A stretch of DNA of 64,000 nucleotides from a virus, in the IMG/VR virus record IMGVR_UViG_3300045107_000413, positions 58,513 through 122,512 of that record. One strand, given 5' to 3'. Both the position numbers and the translations under genes were made by a program. Position 1 is the first letter of the stretch; the number at the start of each line of letters is the position of its first letter. Of the stretch, positions 1-7,372 are shown one piece after another. The notes under the pieces are model-generated. The model made no database searches, was not told the DNA's origin, and was given only the letters and a program-made list of their open reading frames with translations.

Positions 1-882
1 GCCTGTCGTGGTGAACTGGTTTGCGCCGGGGGAGGTGAGGGCGCTGTAGCGTTTGGTCGAGTAGACCGTGTTGTTATTGGCTGCGACTGGCACGGTTTCA
101 CTCACCGTATTGCCGTAGTTATCCTTGCCGGACAGCGTGATCGTGCCGGTGGCGCTGTTTCCGGTCAGGGCGAAGATCAAAAACATGCCGGGAGAGGACG
201 GCGCGCTGGTCAGCGTCATGGTGGACGCCTTTGTCGTGGCCGCAAGCAAGGTCGGCGGGGCGGCTGGCACCGTCGTGACGGTCGGGTTGCTCGTAATGAG
301 CATGTACAGCAGCCAGAGTTGATCGGCGTAGACCGATTGATCGAGTTTGTCCAGCGTTGCCCAGCGGTGCGTCTGCTGCACGCGGAAGTCTTTCCAGAGA
401 ATGCCGCGCCGGTCAGAGGGCGAAAATCTACCGATATGCTCTTCCGCATCGGCCTCACAGGGGATGAGGTACTTGCCGGCGGGACTGGCAAAGACCATCA
501 CCTGGCAGGGCAAGAGGCCCGCAGAGAGCGCGAGGCCGGAGGCACTCACCGTCAGGAACGCCTCTGTCGTGGTAAACTCGACAAAGCCCTGCGCGTTCTG
601 CGGGGCGGCTGCCAGGTGATAGGTCTGTGACGTGAGCGGGGAACCGGCCACGTTCGTCCCCGTGATGATGACATTCCCGGAGCCGGGATTGCCGATGATG
701 TAGACGTGCAGGTGCGCCCCCGTCGTTGCCATGCCTGCCTGATTCGGCTGCGTGGTCAGGCTCATCGTCGCCGCCCCTGCCGTCTCTGCTAACAGTAATT
801 GTTCCCCCTGGTTCTGTTCCAGCGTGAGCCGCACCTGTTGCGGGATACCGGAAAAACCCTGTACGGTTGGTGGATAGGGCAT
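1..882 (-). CDS. virion (tail-region) protein with two Ig-like repeats, partial
   Basis: The frame is open from the ATG at 882 to the left edge, so the C-terminus is missing; 294 codons are visible. A ribosome-binding site AGAGGAAG precedes the ATG. The protein is rich in Thr, Ala, Gly and Pro. It contains two similar beta-rich segments, roughly residues 35-125 and 215-294, each with a T-x-T(M/L)-x-L-T-S/T-x-P pattern, a GxxxxGT/GxV core and a terminal Thr cluster; this looks like a duplicated Ig-like fold. Between them is a less repetitive segment with Trp and Tyr residues. It is the last visible gene of the minus-strand head-tail operon, directly after the connector genes, where a tail tube or major tail protein is expected. 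The precise role is inferred from position only. Confidence 0.72.
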   Translation of the reverse strand, partial: MPYPPTVQGFSGIPQQVRLTLEQNQGEQLLLAETAGAATMSLTTQPNQAGMATTGAHLHVYIIGNPGSGNVIITGTNVAGSPLTSQTYHLAAAPQNAQGFVEFTTTEAFLTVSASGLALSAGLLPCQVMVFASPAGKYLIPCEADAEEHIGRFSPSDRRGILWKDFRVQQTHRWATLDKLDQSVYADQLWLLYMLITSNPTVTTVPAAPPTLLAATTKASTMTLTSAPSSPGMFLIFALTGNSATGTITLSGKDNYGNTVSETVPVAANNNTVYSTKRYSALTSPGANQFTTTG

Positions 883-948
883 TGTCTAACTTCCTCTCAT
901 CCCCACTACTCTCCTCATCCTCACCCACTGAGGAAGAAACACTTGTGT

Positions 949-1179
949 CTACTCGCCCGCAGTTTGCCCCGCTACAGTCTCAGGGGCGGGCGGCGTGCGT
1001 CCCTCGATTGCCCCGGAGGTCTCTGCGTCCTGCCCGCTTGCCTCACCCGCTTGCGGCGCTGGCAGTATCTCCGTCGCCGTGCGCGCGTCGTAGTCCACCA
1101 GAAAGGTGCCGGGGCCGTGCGAGGCTCCAGGAATACCGGGGAGCGGCCCCGGTGAAACCAGCGTTACCGTCTCTTGCAT
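949..1179 (-). CDS. small Pro/Gly/Ala-rich acidic protein
   Basis: A 76-residue product. I chose the ATG at 1179 because GAGG lies eight bases upstream; a GTG at 1188 is in frame but has no better site. The protein is acidic and low-complexity in its second half (repeated PAP, GEAS and AET motifs) with no recognisable domain. It lies between the tail-completion-like gene and the Ig-like virion gene in the structural operon, so a minor virion or assembly role is possible but not shown. Confidence 0.6.
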   Translation of the reverse strand: MQETVTLVSPGPLPGIPGASHGPGTFLVDYDARTATEILPAPQAGEASGQDAETSGAIEGRTPPAPETVAGQTAGE

Positions 1180-1189
1180 AGATATCACC

Positions 1190-1699
1190 TCAAGGGATAC
1201 TGAGCAAAATGTTGTACTGTTGTTTGACTAAAACTGTAAAATTCCACAATAAATAGACGCGGCCATTGGGAAAGCGCGATGGTACTGCCTGATCGGTCTG
1301 CCCGTTGTCTTCTAAAAGTGAGAAGACGGAGGCAATGGGCTGACTCGGATTATTCGGGTCAGGCACCATGACGTGACTGGCAAAGGTCGGCAGCACAATG
1401 TCCTGCGCCGTGAGCATGCTCACCATCGCGGCTTCAGAGTCCTGTTCGTACTCCCAACCGGAGGTCATCTTAAACATCACCTCATCCTGCACGCGCCAGC
1501 CGATTTGCGTGCCACCTGACCCCATATGCGCCACTTTGCCGCGTGGGTCAACGACTTCCACAAAACTGCTGTAGGGCGTCGGGTCAAAAACTGCTCCGAG
1601 TTTTGCGATACCGTAGACGGGCTGGTTCGTCGCCGGGTTGATGATGCCCTGCAAGAGCAGCACTAACCCCTGCCCGATAGCGAGCCGGTTACTAGCCAT
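1190..1699 (-). CDS. putative tail-completion or tail-terminator protein
   Basis: A 169-residue product starting at the ATG at 1699, which overlaps the stop codon of the upstream gene (ATGGCTAG), the usual sign of translational coupling; an upstream TTG at 1714 is a less likely start. The sequence alternates hydrophobic beta segments with charged loops and ends in a hydrophobic strand (YNILLSIP). No motif identifies it. In HK97-like gene order the gene after a gp10-like protein is normally the tail-completion or terminator protein, and length and position fit. Assignment is positional. Confidence 0.6.
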   Translation of the reverse strand: MASNRLAIGQGLVLLLQGIINPATNQPVYGIAKLGAVFDPTPYSSFVEVVDPRGKVAHMGSGGTQIGWRVQDEVMFKMTSGWEYEQDSEAAMVSMLTAQDIVLPTFASHVMVPDPNNPSQPIASVFSLLEDNGQTDQAVPSRFPNGRVYLLWNFTVLVKQQYNILLSIP

Positions 1700-2108
1700 A
1701 AGCAATGCGTCCAAGTGCAGTTTCTACTGCTATCTCCACATCCGTCAGCACCGCCTGCTGGTTAGCATTCATGGCAGGGATGAGATACGGCTCTGCCGGG
1801 TCATTGGGGAATACCCTGCCCAGTGCATCTGGGCCATGAAAAGAGAACTCTCGCCTGTGTCCATAGGGAACGCCCACACTGACCTGTATCTCATAGCGAC
1901 TATCAGGGACAACTTCAATAGACCCCGCCAGTGTCCCCTGCGGGTTCCTGAATGCAGACCAGGTATTGGCAACGGCGGCGTTCTTTACCGTCTCCGCCCC
2001 CTTTAGCAATGCCGCCTGCACGGCAGGGGAAAGATAGGCTTCCCAACCTGAGAAGCGCGCAATCTCTGCGAGGGATTGCGGGTCGAGTGATACACTCCAC
2101 GGCCCCAT
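1692..2108 (-). CDS. HK97 gp10-like head-tail joining protein
   Basis: A 138-residue protein. The N-terminal third is helical (ALLKGAETVKNAA); the centre has the VGVPYGHRREFSFHG pattern and the C-terminal half an N-x-N-x-x-A-V-L helix, all of which I associate with the HK97-gp10/minor tail family. Such proteins complete the head-tail interface. It overlaps the next gene by eight bases. The identity rests on motif pattern and gene order; no structure-level test is possible here. Confidence 0.62.
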   Translation of the reverse strand: MGPWSVSLDPQSLAEIARFSGWEAYLSPAVQAALLKGAETVKNAAVANTWSAFRNPQGTLAGSIEVVPDSRYEIQVSVGVPYGHRREFSFHGPDALGRVFPNDPAEPYLIPAMNANQQAVLTDVEIAVETALGRIAYG

Positions 2109-2124
2109 CTGTTCCTATCCTTCC

Positions 2125-2256
2125 CTAGCCCCCACTACAGCGCGACGTGGTGCTGCGGGAGGAGGAACTACTCGACTTGCGTGAGGCCGTTGAGCGTGAG
2201 GCCGAGGAAGACGACTTGCGACTCGTGGTGGAGCGCGAGGTGCTACTACAGGCCAT
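2125..2256 (-). CDS. 43-residue Ser/Arg-rich peptide
   Basis: The ATG at 2256 is preceded by GAAAGGA at a good distance and the frame closes at 2125, just before the gp10-like gene. Almost two thirds of the residues are serine, interspersed with Arg, Lys and Thr in repeats such as SRSTTSRKSSSS. It carries no predicted fold, resembles a basic Ser/Arg-type low-complexity tail and would be strongly positively charged. It could be a scaffold or DNA-compacting peptide; that is speculation. The competing longer frames here are arginine/proline artefacts. Confidence 0.42.
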   Translation of the reverse strand: MACSSTSRSTTSRKSSSSASRSTASRKSSSSSSRSTTSRCSGG

Positions 2257-2395
2257 GTTCGTGCGTCCTTTCTTTCAGGTTCATTTCGATGTTGATGATA
2301 AACAACTGGACGGCATAGACCGCCAGGATGACGATGAGGCCAAGTGAGATACCTGCCCGTAACTCCCTGCACAGGTGGCAGGAGGGCCAGAACAT
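2246..2395 (-). CDS. 49-residue single-span membrane protein
   Basis: The ATG at 2395 has GGAG eight bases upstream. The product has a short N-terminal segment with a CxxC pair (CHLC), one hydrophobic span (about residues 15-37, GISLGLIVILAVYAVQLFII) and a charged C-terminus. It overlaps the 3' neighbour's start. Function is unknown; single-span small proteins inside structural operons can be minor virion or lysis accessory proteins. Confidence 0.5.
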   Translation of the reverse strand: MFWPSCHLCRELRAGISLGLIVILAVYAVQLFIINIEMNLKERTHEHGL

Positions 2396-2414
2396 ATCTT
2401 TCATCTCCATAGGG

Positions 2415-2684
2415 TTACACTTTCTCAATCCAGTGCCACGTGTGATGTATAGTACCTGCCGCATCATAGTGCGCCGATGTTGCCCAGAAGAGGCCCGGCG
2501 GGGAGACAATTCCCAGGATAGCCCCGGCGTCATTGGTACCGTCGGCAAAGACGATGAGATTGACCATGCCATCACTGCCAGTAACATGCGGGTCACTCCA
2601 ATCCCGCACCACAATCGCGGGTCGGTGCTGCCCGTTGGAGAGGACGTAATGCACAATACGCCCTGCTATGAGTCCATCCATCAT
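2415..2684 (-). CDS. phage protein of the HYVLxxGxxRPAIVV type
   Basis: An 89-residue product whose ATGATG start at 2684 follows AGAAGGAG. The motif series HYVLSNG, RPAIVVRDW, GMVNLIVFADG and WHWIEK matches a small conserved phage/prophage family that I know only as hypothetical. It is probably a compact beta protein. It sits between two connector genes, so a virion or assembly role is plausible. Function is not known. Confidence 0.62.
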   Translation of the reverse strand: MMDGLIAGRIVHYVLSNGQHRPAIVVRDWSDPHVTGSDGMVNLIVFADGTNDAGAILGIVSPPGLFWATSAHYDAAGTIHHTWHWIEKV

Positions 2685-2694
2685 CTTTCTCCTT

Positions 2695-2994
2695 CTAGGG
2701 CGTGACGCCCGTATACTGACTGACTCTGGATTCCCAATGCGTCGAGTAGACGGCGGCGCGCCCAAACACGCTGTACATGACCTTGCTCGTCTGGTCAATC
2801 AGGTAATCCCCGCGCTCTGGGATGCTCTCTGCAAAGTCAGGCGCATCACAGTAGACCTCAAGGCTATCGGTGGGGATTAGCCCGCCCGCGTTCATGACCA
2901 GTTCGATGTTGACCGTATCTATTTGTACCGGAACATCCCGTGCAATGATGCGCCCGTTGCGCTGAAGTGATATGGTATTCGTCACAAATGCCAT
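2695..2994 (-). CDS. putative head-tail adaptor/stopper
   Basis: A 99-residue protein. It begins with a beta segment (TNTISLQRNGRII), has a central DSLEVYCDAPDFAE region and ends with an R-V-S-Q-Y motif. The pattern of a PERGDYLID-like segment followed by a Y-x-V-x-G element is typical of small phage head-closure or stopper proteins that define the connector ring. Its place between the 393-residue structural protein and the gp10-like gene supports this. The call is positional. Confidence 0.5.
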   Translation of the reverse strand: MAFVTNTISLQRNGRIIARDVPVQIDTVNIELVMNAGGLIPTDSLEVYCDAPDFAESIPERGDYLIDQTSKVMYSVFGRAAVYSTHWESRVSQYTGVTP

Positions 2995-3009
2995 TACTGC
3001 CCACTCCTC

Positions 3010-4191
3010 TCAGGCGACGGCAATACTGCTATAGGACGATAAACACAGCAGCGCCTCCTGACACAAAAACTCATACGTGGTGCCAGCGATGTAGCGCCGC
3101 CCCCGGTCTACCTTGCGCTTGCCCATCTGAATGCTCTCCAGGCCCGCCAACCCCTGCTTGTTCAGCGCGCGTTGCCCTAAGATGTAGGACGTTTGCGCAA
3201 TGGTCGCGGCGGTGACTTGATCGGGGATTTGCGCCGTGTAGTCCGCCGTCACCACGTCGCTAGAGAGCAGGGGACTGGCAAAGGTCACGCGCCCCTCGGT
3301 GTAGTTTGCGCTGTACCCACTGGCAAATACCGTGCCTGCCGGGTACGCAACAGCAGGGGTGAAACTGCTGATCGGCAGCGTCGTTGCCCCGGCACTTGCC
3401 CCAGGACTGGCAACGGTGACGATGAGGGCCGTTTGCCCCGTGCCGTCATTCACAATCAGGCTGCTCCCCTGTGTGATGGCCTGTGGCAGTGCCACCACAG
3501 GCAGTGACGTATAGGGCGTCCCTGCGGTAAGCGCGCTAGAAAGGGATGCTGCCACCTGCGGGATGCCGTTTTTGTAGATGACGGGCGGCACCGGCGGGAG
3601 CGTCTGCGGCTGGATAGAGAGGGCTTGCGTGTACGTCGTTGCCCAGAAGCCACGCGCAGCCGTGTAGTTCTTGAGATCACCGCTTGAGACCGAGCCGTTC
3701 ATGGCATAGGTGTTTGAGAGCGTATCCCCGTAAAAGGGGAGGTAGTACCCGCGTTCGTAATCAAGCTGAACAATAGGTGGATCGAGGCCAAGCATGGTGA
3801 GGACGGGCGCAAGGCTGTACGTGATGGAAGTCAGTGGCACAATCTCAATGTACCAGCCAAATTGATTATAGGCCACATCGCTATTTTGAATCGTTGCTAC
3901 AAAGGGCGCACCGGTATTTGACATATTTGCAACCTGAATGTTATACCTGAGCGCACGTCTCACTGGTACGGGTACATTCGGGATACGTACACGTCTTCTC
4001 TGTGGGTCCCACGGAAATTCAACCCATGCTACGCCTGGCTCGAAGCCCCCTAGACGGGGATCAAATGCCATAAATGCATCAACGTCCGTTTCTGCACGAG
4101 CAATAGAACGGGCAAGTACAGTATCAGTGATGTCAGAGGAAAAGAGTGCATCATCATATAAGCGTGCCATTGCAGGGGTGAGGTACTTCAT
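3010..4191 (-). CDS. 393-residue structural protein with homing-element-replaced N-terminus
   Basis: I chose the ATG at 4191 because a strong GGAGGTG lies just upstream; the frame can be read further upstream but not convincingly. The protein has an alpha-helical N-terminus (KYLTPAMARLYDDALF), a long middle rich in beta strands and a C-terminal helical part ending in KVDRGRRYIAGTTYEF. It is probably a connector or tail-fibre-like virion protein; I cannot name the family. Its first 36 codons are duplicated at 5384-5494, beyond the endonuclease gene, with 32 of 36 residues identical but 20 of those 32 encoded by different codons. The copy in use was therefore supplied or rebuilt with the homing element. 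Confidence 0.75.
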   Translation of the reverse strand: MKYLTPAMARLYDDALFSSDITDTVLARSIARAETDVDAFMAFDPRLGGFEPGVAWVEFPWDPQRRRVRIPNVPVPVRRALRYNIQVANMSNTGAPFVATIQNSDVAYNQFGWYIEIVPLTSITYSLAPVLTMLGLDPPIVQLDYERGYYLPFYGDTLSNTYAMNGSVSSGDLKNYTAARGFWATTYTQALSIQPQTLPPVPPVIYKNGIPQVAASLSSALTAGTPYTSLPVVALPQAITQGSSLIVNDGTGQTALIVTVASPGASAGATTLPISSFTPAVAYPAGTVFASGYSANYTEGRVTFASPLLSSDVVTADYTAQIPDQVTAATIAQTSYILGQRALNKQGLAGLESIQMGKRKVDRGRRYIAGTTYEFLCQEALLCLSSYSSIAVA

Positions 4192-4240
4192 GCCGCACCT
4201 CCAAAAGTTCCATAACCTTGCTTCTGATGTGGCATGAGGC

Positions 4241-4269
4241 TTGACAGGCGAGCGGCTTTGTAGTATACT
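4241..4269 (+). promoter_or_regulatory. sigma-70-type promoter of the homing endonuclease
   Basis: TTGACA (4241-4246), a 17-base spacer and TATACT (4264-4269). A 7-bp dyad (ACTTGTT, seven bases, AACAAGT; 4267-4287) starts inside the -10 box and spans the predicted start site; it could be an operator or a 5' hairpin. Confidence 0.75.
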
Positions 4270-4349
4270 TGTTCTAAATAAACAAGTGTTTGCCTCTGCG
4301 AATGTGTCACCATCCCAGAGGCGTGACGATATGAAAGTGAGTTCATACC

Positions 4350-5384
4350 GTGAGTGATATTGTACCACAAAACCCGCCTGAACAAACTCCTCAACTTCCA
4401 AGAACTCCTGGCATCTATCATCTGCTCAACATCATTACGGCGCATTCTTACATCGGGTCTACCACAAACCTTCATAAACGAAAGACTGAACACCTGAATT
4501 CCTTGAAGAAGAATGTTCATCCCAACATTCACCTGCAACGTGCTTTTAACATTGATGGAGAGGCGGCATTTACATTTCAGGTACTTGAGCATGTGAGTGA
4601 CCCCTCCCTTCTTTTAGAGCGTGAGCAGTATTGGATTGATACACTCAAGCCCGAATACAACATCAGCAAACTAGCCGCTACTAATCTTGGAACAAAGCGC
4701 ACTCCTGAGCAACGTGAAAAAATGCGCAAAGCCCAACTAGGGAAGAAGCATCCTCCTGAATTTGGAGCTAAGATATCTGCTGCTAATCGTGGACACAAAC
4801 ATACCCCCGAAACTATTGCCAAGATATCTGCTGCAAAGAAGGGCAAGCCCTCAAAAAGTAAAGGGAGACCCAAGAGTGAAGAGACAAAAGAAAAGATACG
4901 TAAAGCCCAGGCTGGTAAACCACGAAATCCTGAATCTATTGCAAAGGCAAAAGCCACTCGCAGGGAGAGACCATATAAGCACACCTCTGAGGCCCGTGCA
5001 AAGATATCAGCAGCATCAAAAGACAGAGTAGTTAGCGAAGAAACACGTGCAAAACTAGCAGAGGTAAACAGGGGAAGAAAGCACACTTCTGAAGCACGTG
5101 CCAGGATGAGAGAGGCCCATAAGGACAAGCCTGGCCCTAATCTTGGGAAGCAATTTACCTCTGAGCATCGGGCAAATCTAAGTACCGCCCATAAAGGGAA
5201 ACCAGCCTGGAATAAGGGAAGGACTTGTACCCCTGAAGAAAGAGAGAGGAATAGTGCTAGCAAAACAGGAAGTACATGGAGTCCCTTGCGCCGCGCCCGC
5301 TTTGAAGCCAAAAAGGAAGCCAAGAAAAAGGCACAGCAAGAAAACCAGCCTCCTACTTTATGGGACAATGAAGGCACTGTATAG
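4350..5384 (+). CDS. GIY-YIG homing endonuclease with NUMOD3 repeats
   Basis: 344 residues from a GTG start. Residues 18-95 form the GIY-YIG nuclease: GIYHL and YIGST motifs, an Arg in KRKTEHL, and a Glu in LEREQYWID. Residues 105-300 hold about nine copies of an NUMOD3-like DNA-binding motif (T/S-P/S-E-x-R/x-x-K-I/M-x-x-A-x-x-G/K). The C-terminus is Lys/Glu-rich. Such enzymes cut an uninvaded allele so that the gene is copied in. It is antisense to the virion operon and has its own promoter. The length and domain order are normal, so it is probably active. Confidence 0.93.
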   Translation: MSDIVPQNPPEQTPQLPRTPGIYHLLNIITAHSYIGSTTNLHKRKTEHLNSLKKNVHPNIHLQRAFNIDGEAAFTFQVLEHVSDPSLLLEREQYWIDTLKPEYNISKLAATNLGTKRTPEQREKMRKAQLGKKHPPEFGAKISAANRGHKHTPETIAKISAAKKGKPSKSKGRPKSEETKEKIRKAQAGKPRNPESIAKAKATRRERPYKHTSEARAKISAASKDRVVSEETRAKLAEVNRGRKHTSEARARMREAHKDKPGPNLGKQFTSEHRANLSTAHKGKPAWNKGRTCTPEERERNSASKTGSTWSPLRRARFEAKKEAKKKAQQENQPPTLWDNEGTV

Positions 5385-5494
5385 TCCGTCTCCGCACGGG
5401 CAATGCTGCGAGGGAGAACAAGGTCAGTCACGTCACTGGAAAACAGCGCGTCATCAGAAAGCCGGGCCATTGCCGGTGTCAGATACTTTGGCAT
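5384..5494 (-). pseudogene. displaced original 5' end of the structural gene
   Basis: Thirty-seven codons beginning at the ATG at 5494 encode a sequence 32/36 identical to the N-terminus of the protein now starting at 4191, then run directly into the endonuclease gene in antisense. The frame stays open through the antisense strand to 4577, which could yield a 305-residue nonsense fusion. The fragment is the stranded 5' end of the invaded gene. Confidence 0.8.
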
Positions 5495-5531
5495 GTCCTC
5501 ATCCTCCCTTCCACATCACTCCCTCAATGCC

Positions 5532-6092
5532 CTACACTACCCCATCAATATAGGTGAGCGTATAATCCCCTGCCGTACCAGACAGCACGGTATAGAACAG
5601 GCCATGGTCACAGACGCACGCGAACTCGAACACCTGCCCGGCTGCTGAGGGCTGGATGACCGCAAAGACGCCCGCGCTGGCAGGAAGGTCAGAGAGGCCC
5701 GGCGCGCCATTACGCAAGGTGATCGTCACGCCACTGCCCGGCTGATTGATGAGCAGCCGCCCCAGGTAGGTTGGGCTGCGGGAGACGATGCTGTAGGCCC
5801 CGCTATGGTTGTTGGCGAAGTCGGCGCTAAAGGTGCCAGCCGAAAGGTTGACTGCACTCACCCGCACATTTTCTGCCGTCCCCGTTCCCCCTGCGATATT
5901 GAGCAGTTTACCTACCACGATGCCGGACATGCTGGCAGGGGTCACGACCACGCCCGCCCCTGCCGTAATTGTGGTGGCAGAGGTGGTATTGACCGCCTGC
6001 CCTGCGCCAACAAAGGCGCTGCCACTGGTGAGCGCGTTCAGATGGAGGGGCGTGTATTCCCCGATGGGGGAAAGTGGCTGAAAACGTCCCAT
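5532..6092 (-). CDS. virion protein with shared beta-domain (head decoration or fibre-like)
   Basis: A 186-residue Thr/Ser/Gly-rich beta protein. Residues 32-107 (TTSATTITAG to SGAYSIV) are a module also present in the neighbouring protein at 6096-6815, with the signature VVVTPASM-x-x-IVVG, GGTGTAE, AGTF and FANNHSGAY. The C-terminal half (GSGVTITLRNGAPG onward) is unrelated. The gene lies three bases after the paralogous gene, in the same operon as the major capsid protein. A decoration or minor head role is likely. Confidence 0.68.
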   Translation of the reverse strand: MGRFQPLSPIGEYTPLHLNALTSGSAFVGAGQAVNTTSATTITAGAGVVVTPASMSGIVVGKLLNIAGGTGTAENVRVSAVNLSAGTFSADFANNHSGAYSIVSRSPTYLGRLLINQPGSGVTITLRNGAPGLSDLPASAGVFAVIQPSAAGQVFEFACVCDHGLFYTVLSGTAGDYTLTYIDGVV

Positions 6093-6095
6093 GCC

Positions 6096-6815
6096 CTAGC
6101 CTCGCGGTTGCAGGTTATTGATGCTTACATAGTCCAACTGTACCGTTGCCGCCGGGGAGGCCAGGCCCGTCGCGTCATTGCTGAGGCGTTGGATGGTCAG
6201 CACGTCCCCCGGCTGGATGATGGTGGCACTCGTGGGGGCAAGCACCTTCAACTGGCGTGGGGCATAGGCCGTCTCCGTCACGCCCGTCCCGTTGTAGGAG
6301 ATTTGTGCCAAACCCGTCCCGACAATGGTGTATGCGCCGCTATGGTTGTTGGCAAAGGTTGCGGTGAAGGTGCCAGCCGCATAGGAAACGGCGGTCACCA
6401 CCACATACTCTGCCGTACCGGTGCCACCGGAGACGTAGAGGATGCTCCCGACCACAATGTTCTGCATACTGGCAGGCGTCACGACGACGCCGGAGCCTGC
6501 CGTGATCGTGGTGGCGCTTGTCGTGTTCACCTGATTGAGGACCGTTCCCGCCCGGTACTGCCGGATGAGCCAGCTATAGAAGTGGGCGCTTGCCCCCGTC
6601 ACTGCCGCCTCCGGCACAATCGTGACCGCCCGCAGGGAGATGGCATTGTAGGGAATGACGCCCTTATTGGTAGCGGACAACTGCGTCAGATCAGGGATGG
6701 TGAAGAGCGCGTACTCGTAGTCATTGGCTGAGCCTGCCGTCCCTGCCGGAATGCGTACCGGCGGGGCAAGCGGCAAGTCCACATAGGCCCCCACTAAACT
6801 CTGCACATGTACCAT
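6096..6815 (-). CDS. virion protein with shared beta-domain
   Basis: 239 residues. The N-terminal about 95 residues (beta-rich, LVGAYVDLPLAPP start) and the C-terminal about 70 residues flank a central module that is roughly two-thirds identical to that of the next gene (TTSATTITAG, VVVTPASM, GGTGTAE, FANNHSGAY). The duplicated module is probably a surface-exposed or stabilising beta domain of the capsid. It lies between the capsid-proximal 154-residue protein and the second module protein. Confidence 0.68.
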   Translation of the reverse strand: MVHVQSLVGAYVDLPLAPPVRIPAGTAGSANDYEYALFTIPDLTQLSATNKGVIPYNAISLRAVTIVPEAAVTGASAHFYSWLIRQYRAGTVLNQVNTTSATTITAGSGVVVTPASMQNIVVGSILYVSGGTGTAEYVVVTAVSYAAGTFTATFANNHSGAYTIVGTGLAQISYNGTGVTETAYAPRQLKVLAPTSATIIQPGDVLTIQRLSNDATGLASPAATVQLDYVSINNLQPRG

Positions 6816-6817
6816 TG

Positions 6818-7282
6818 CTACACCTCTTCCTTGCGGCTGGTCAGTTCATTGAGCATCTGCCGCGCTAAGGCCTCGGCCTTTTCGCGCCCAACGAGGGCAA
6901 TGAACTTCTCCGGGTCAAGCATGGCAAGGGCCTGTGCCACATTGCCGGGGGCAAGCGGGTCGCGTCCGAGCGCGCGCGCAAAATCGGCGGGTTCGGCGTT
7001 ATTGGGGAAAATGTGGGATTTATCGACCAGGCCGCGCTTTGTCCAGGCCAATGCATCCTTGTAGGGGATGTTACGCAGCACGCCGCCGGTTGCCGTGTAG
7101 CCGTCAAAGAGGCTCACACGGTCAAGGGGGAGTGCTGGCGTACCCCAACCCCTGAGTACCACGCACACAGGGTCATCTGGCTCAAAGGTGGGTGCGGCGG
7201 GCTGTGCGGGTGCCACCTGCTTGACTGGCATTGCCGCGTCCTGAACTGGCTTTGTCTCTTCTTTTTCTAAGAGAACTGTCAT
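6818..7282 (-). CDS. capsid-proximal phage protein
   Basis: 154 residues from the ATG at 7282, which follows GGAGGAAG. The N-terminus (about 40 residues) is Ala/Pro/Lys-rich and probably disordered. The rest has a compact fold with VVLRGWGTPALPL and LFDGYTATGGVLRNIPYKDALAWTKRG segments, followed by a helical C-terminus (PEKFIALVGREKAEALARQML). It directly follows the major capsid gene and may be a head-tail adaptor or accessory capsid protein. No family is recognised. Confidence 0.6.
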   Translation of the reverse strand: MTVLLEKEETKPVQDAAMPVKQVAPAQPAAPTFEPDDPVCVVLRGWGTPALPLDRVSLFDGYTATGGVLRNIPYKDALAWTKRGLVDKSHIFPNNAEPADFARALGRDPLAPGNVAQALAMLDPEKFIALVGREKAEALARQMLNELTSRKEEV

Positions 7283-7372
7283 ACTTCTTCCTCCCGGCGC
7301 GGGCGCGTTTCGCTGCTGCGTTGGCGCCCGCGCGCTTGCACTACTTTTTCTCATCAGACACCAGCCAATTCA

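Larger units (their letters stand above)
4084..5384. mobile_element. GIY-YIG homing element carrying a replacement gene 5' end
   Basis: The element comprises the plus-strand endonuclease gene, its promoter and leader, and a recoded copy of codons 1-36 of the minus-strand structural gene. The right boundary is sharp: the endonuclease stop codon (5382-5384) touches the last homologous codon of the displaced 5' fragment. The left boundary lies near 4084, where similarity between the two copies ends. The element is more A+T-rich than its surroundings, consistent with transfer. Confidence 0.75.

Noticed and set aside
455-928. 157-residue minus-strand frame overlapping the first virion gene
   Set aside because: Composition is Arg/Gly/His-rich typical of a shadow frame. 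The adjacent frame has a good RBS and a coherent beta-rich protein that runs to the window edge.
4577-5494. 305-residue minus-strand protein antisense to the homing endonuclease
   Set aside because: Only the first 37 codons are homologous to anything; the rest is the antisense of NUMOD3 repeats, a low-complexity Leu/Phe/Ser sequence.
5805-6731. 308-residue plus-strand frame
   Set aside because: It lies antisense to the two module-sharing virion genes and has the Arg/Gly/Cys-rich composition of a shadow frame.
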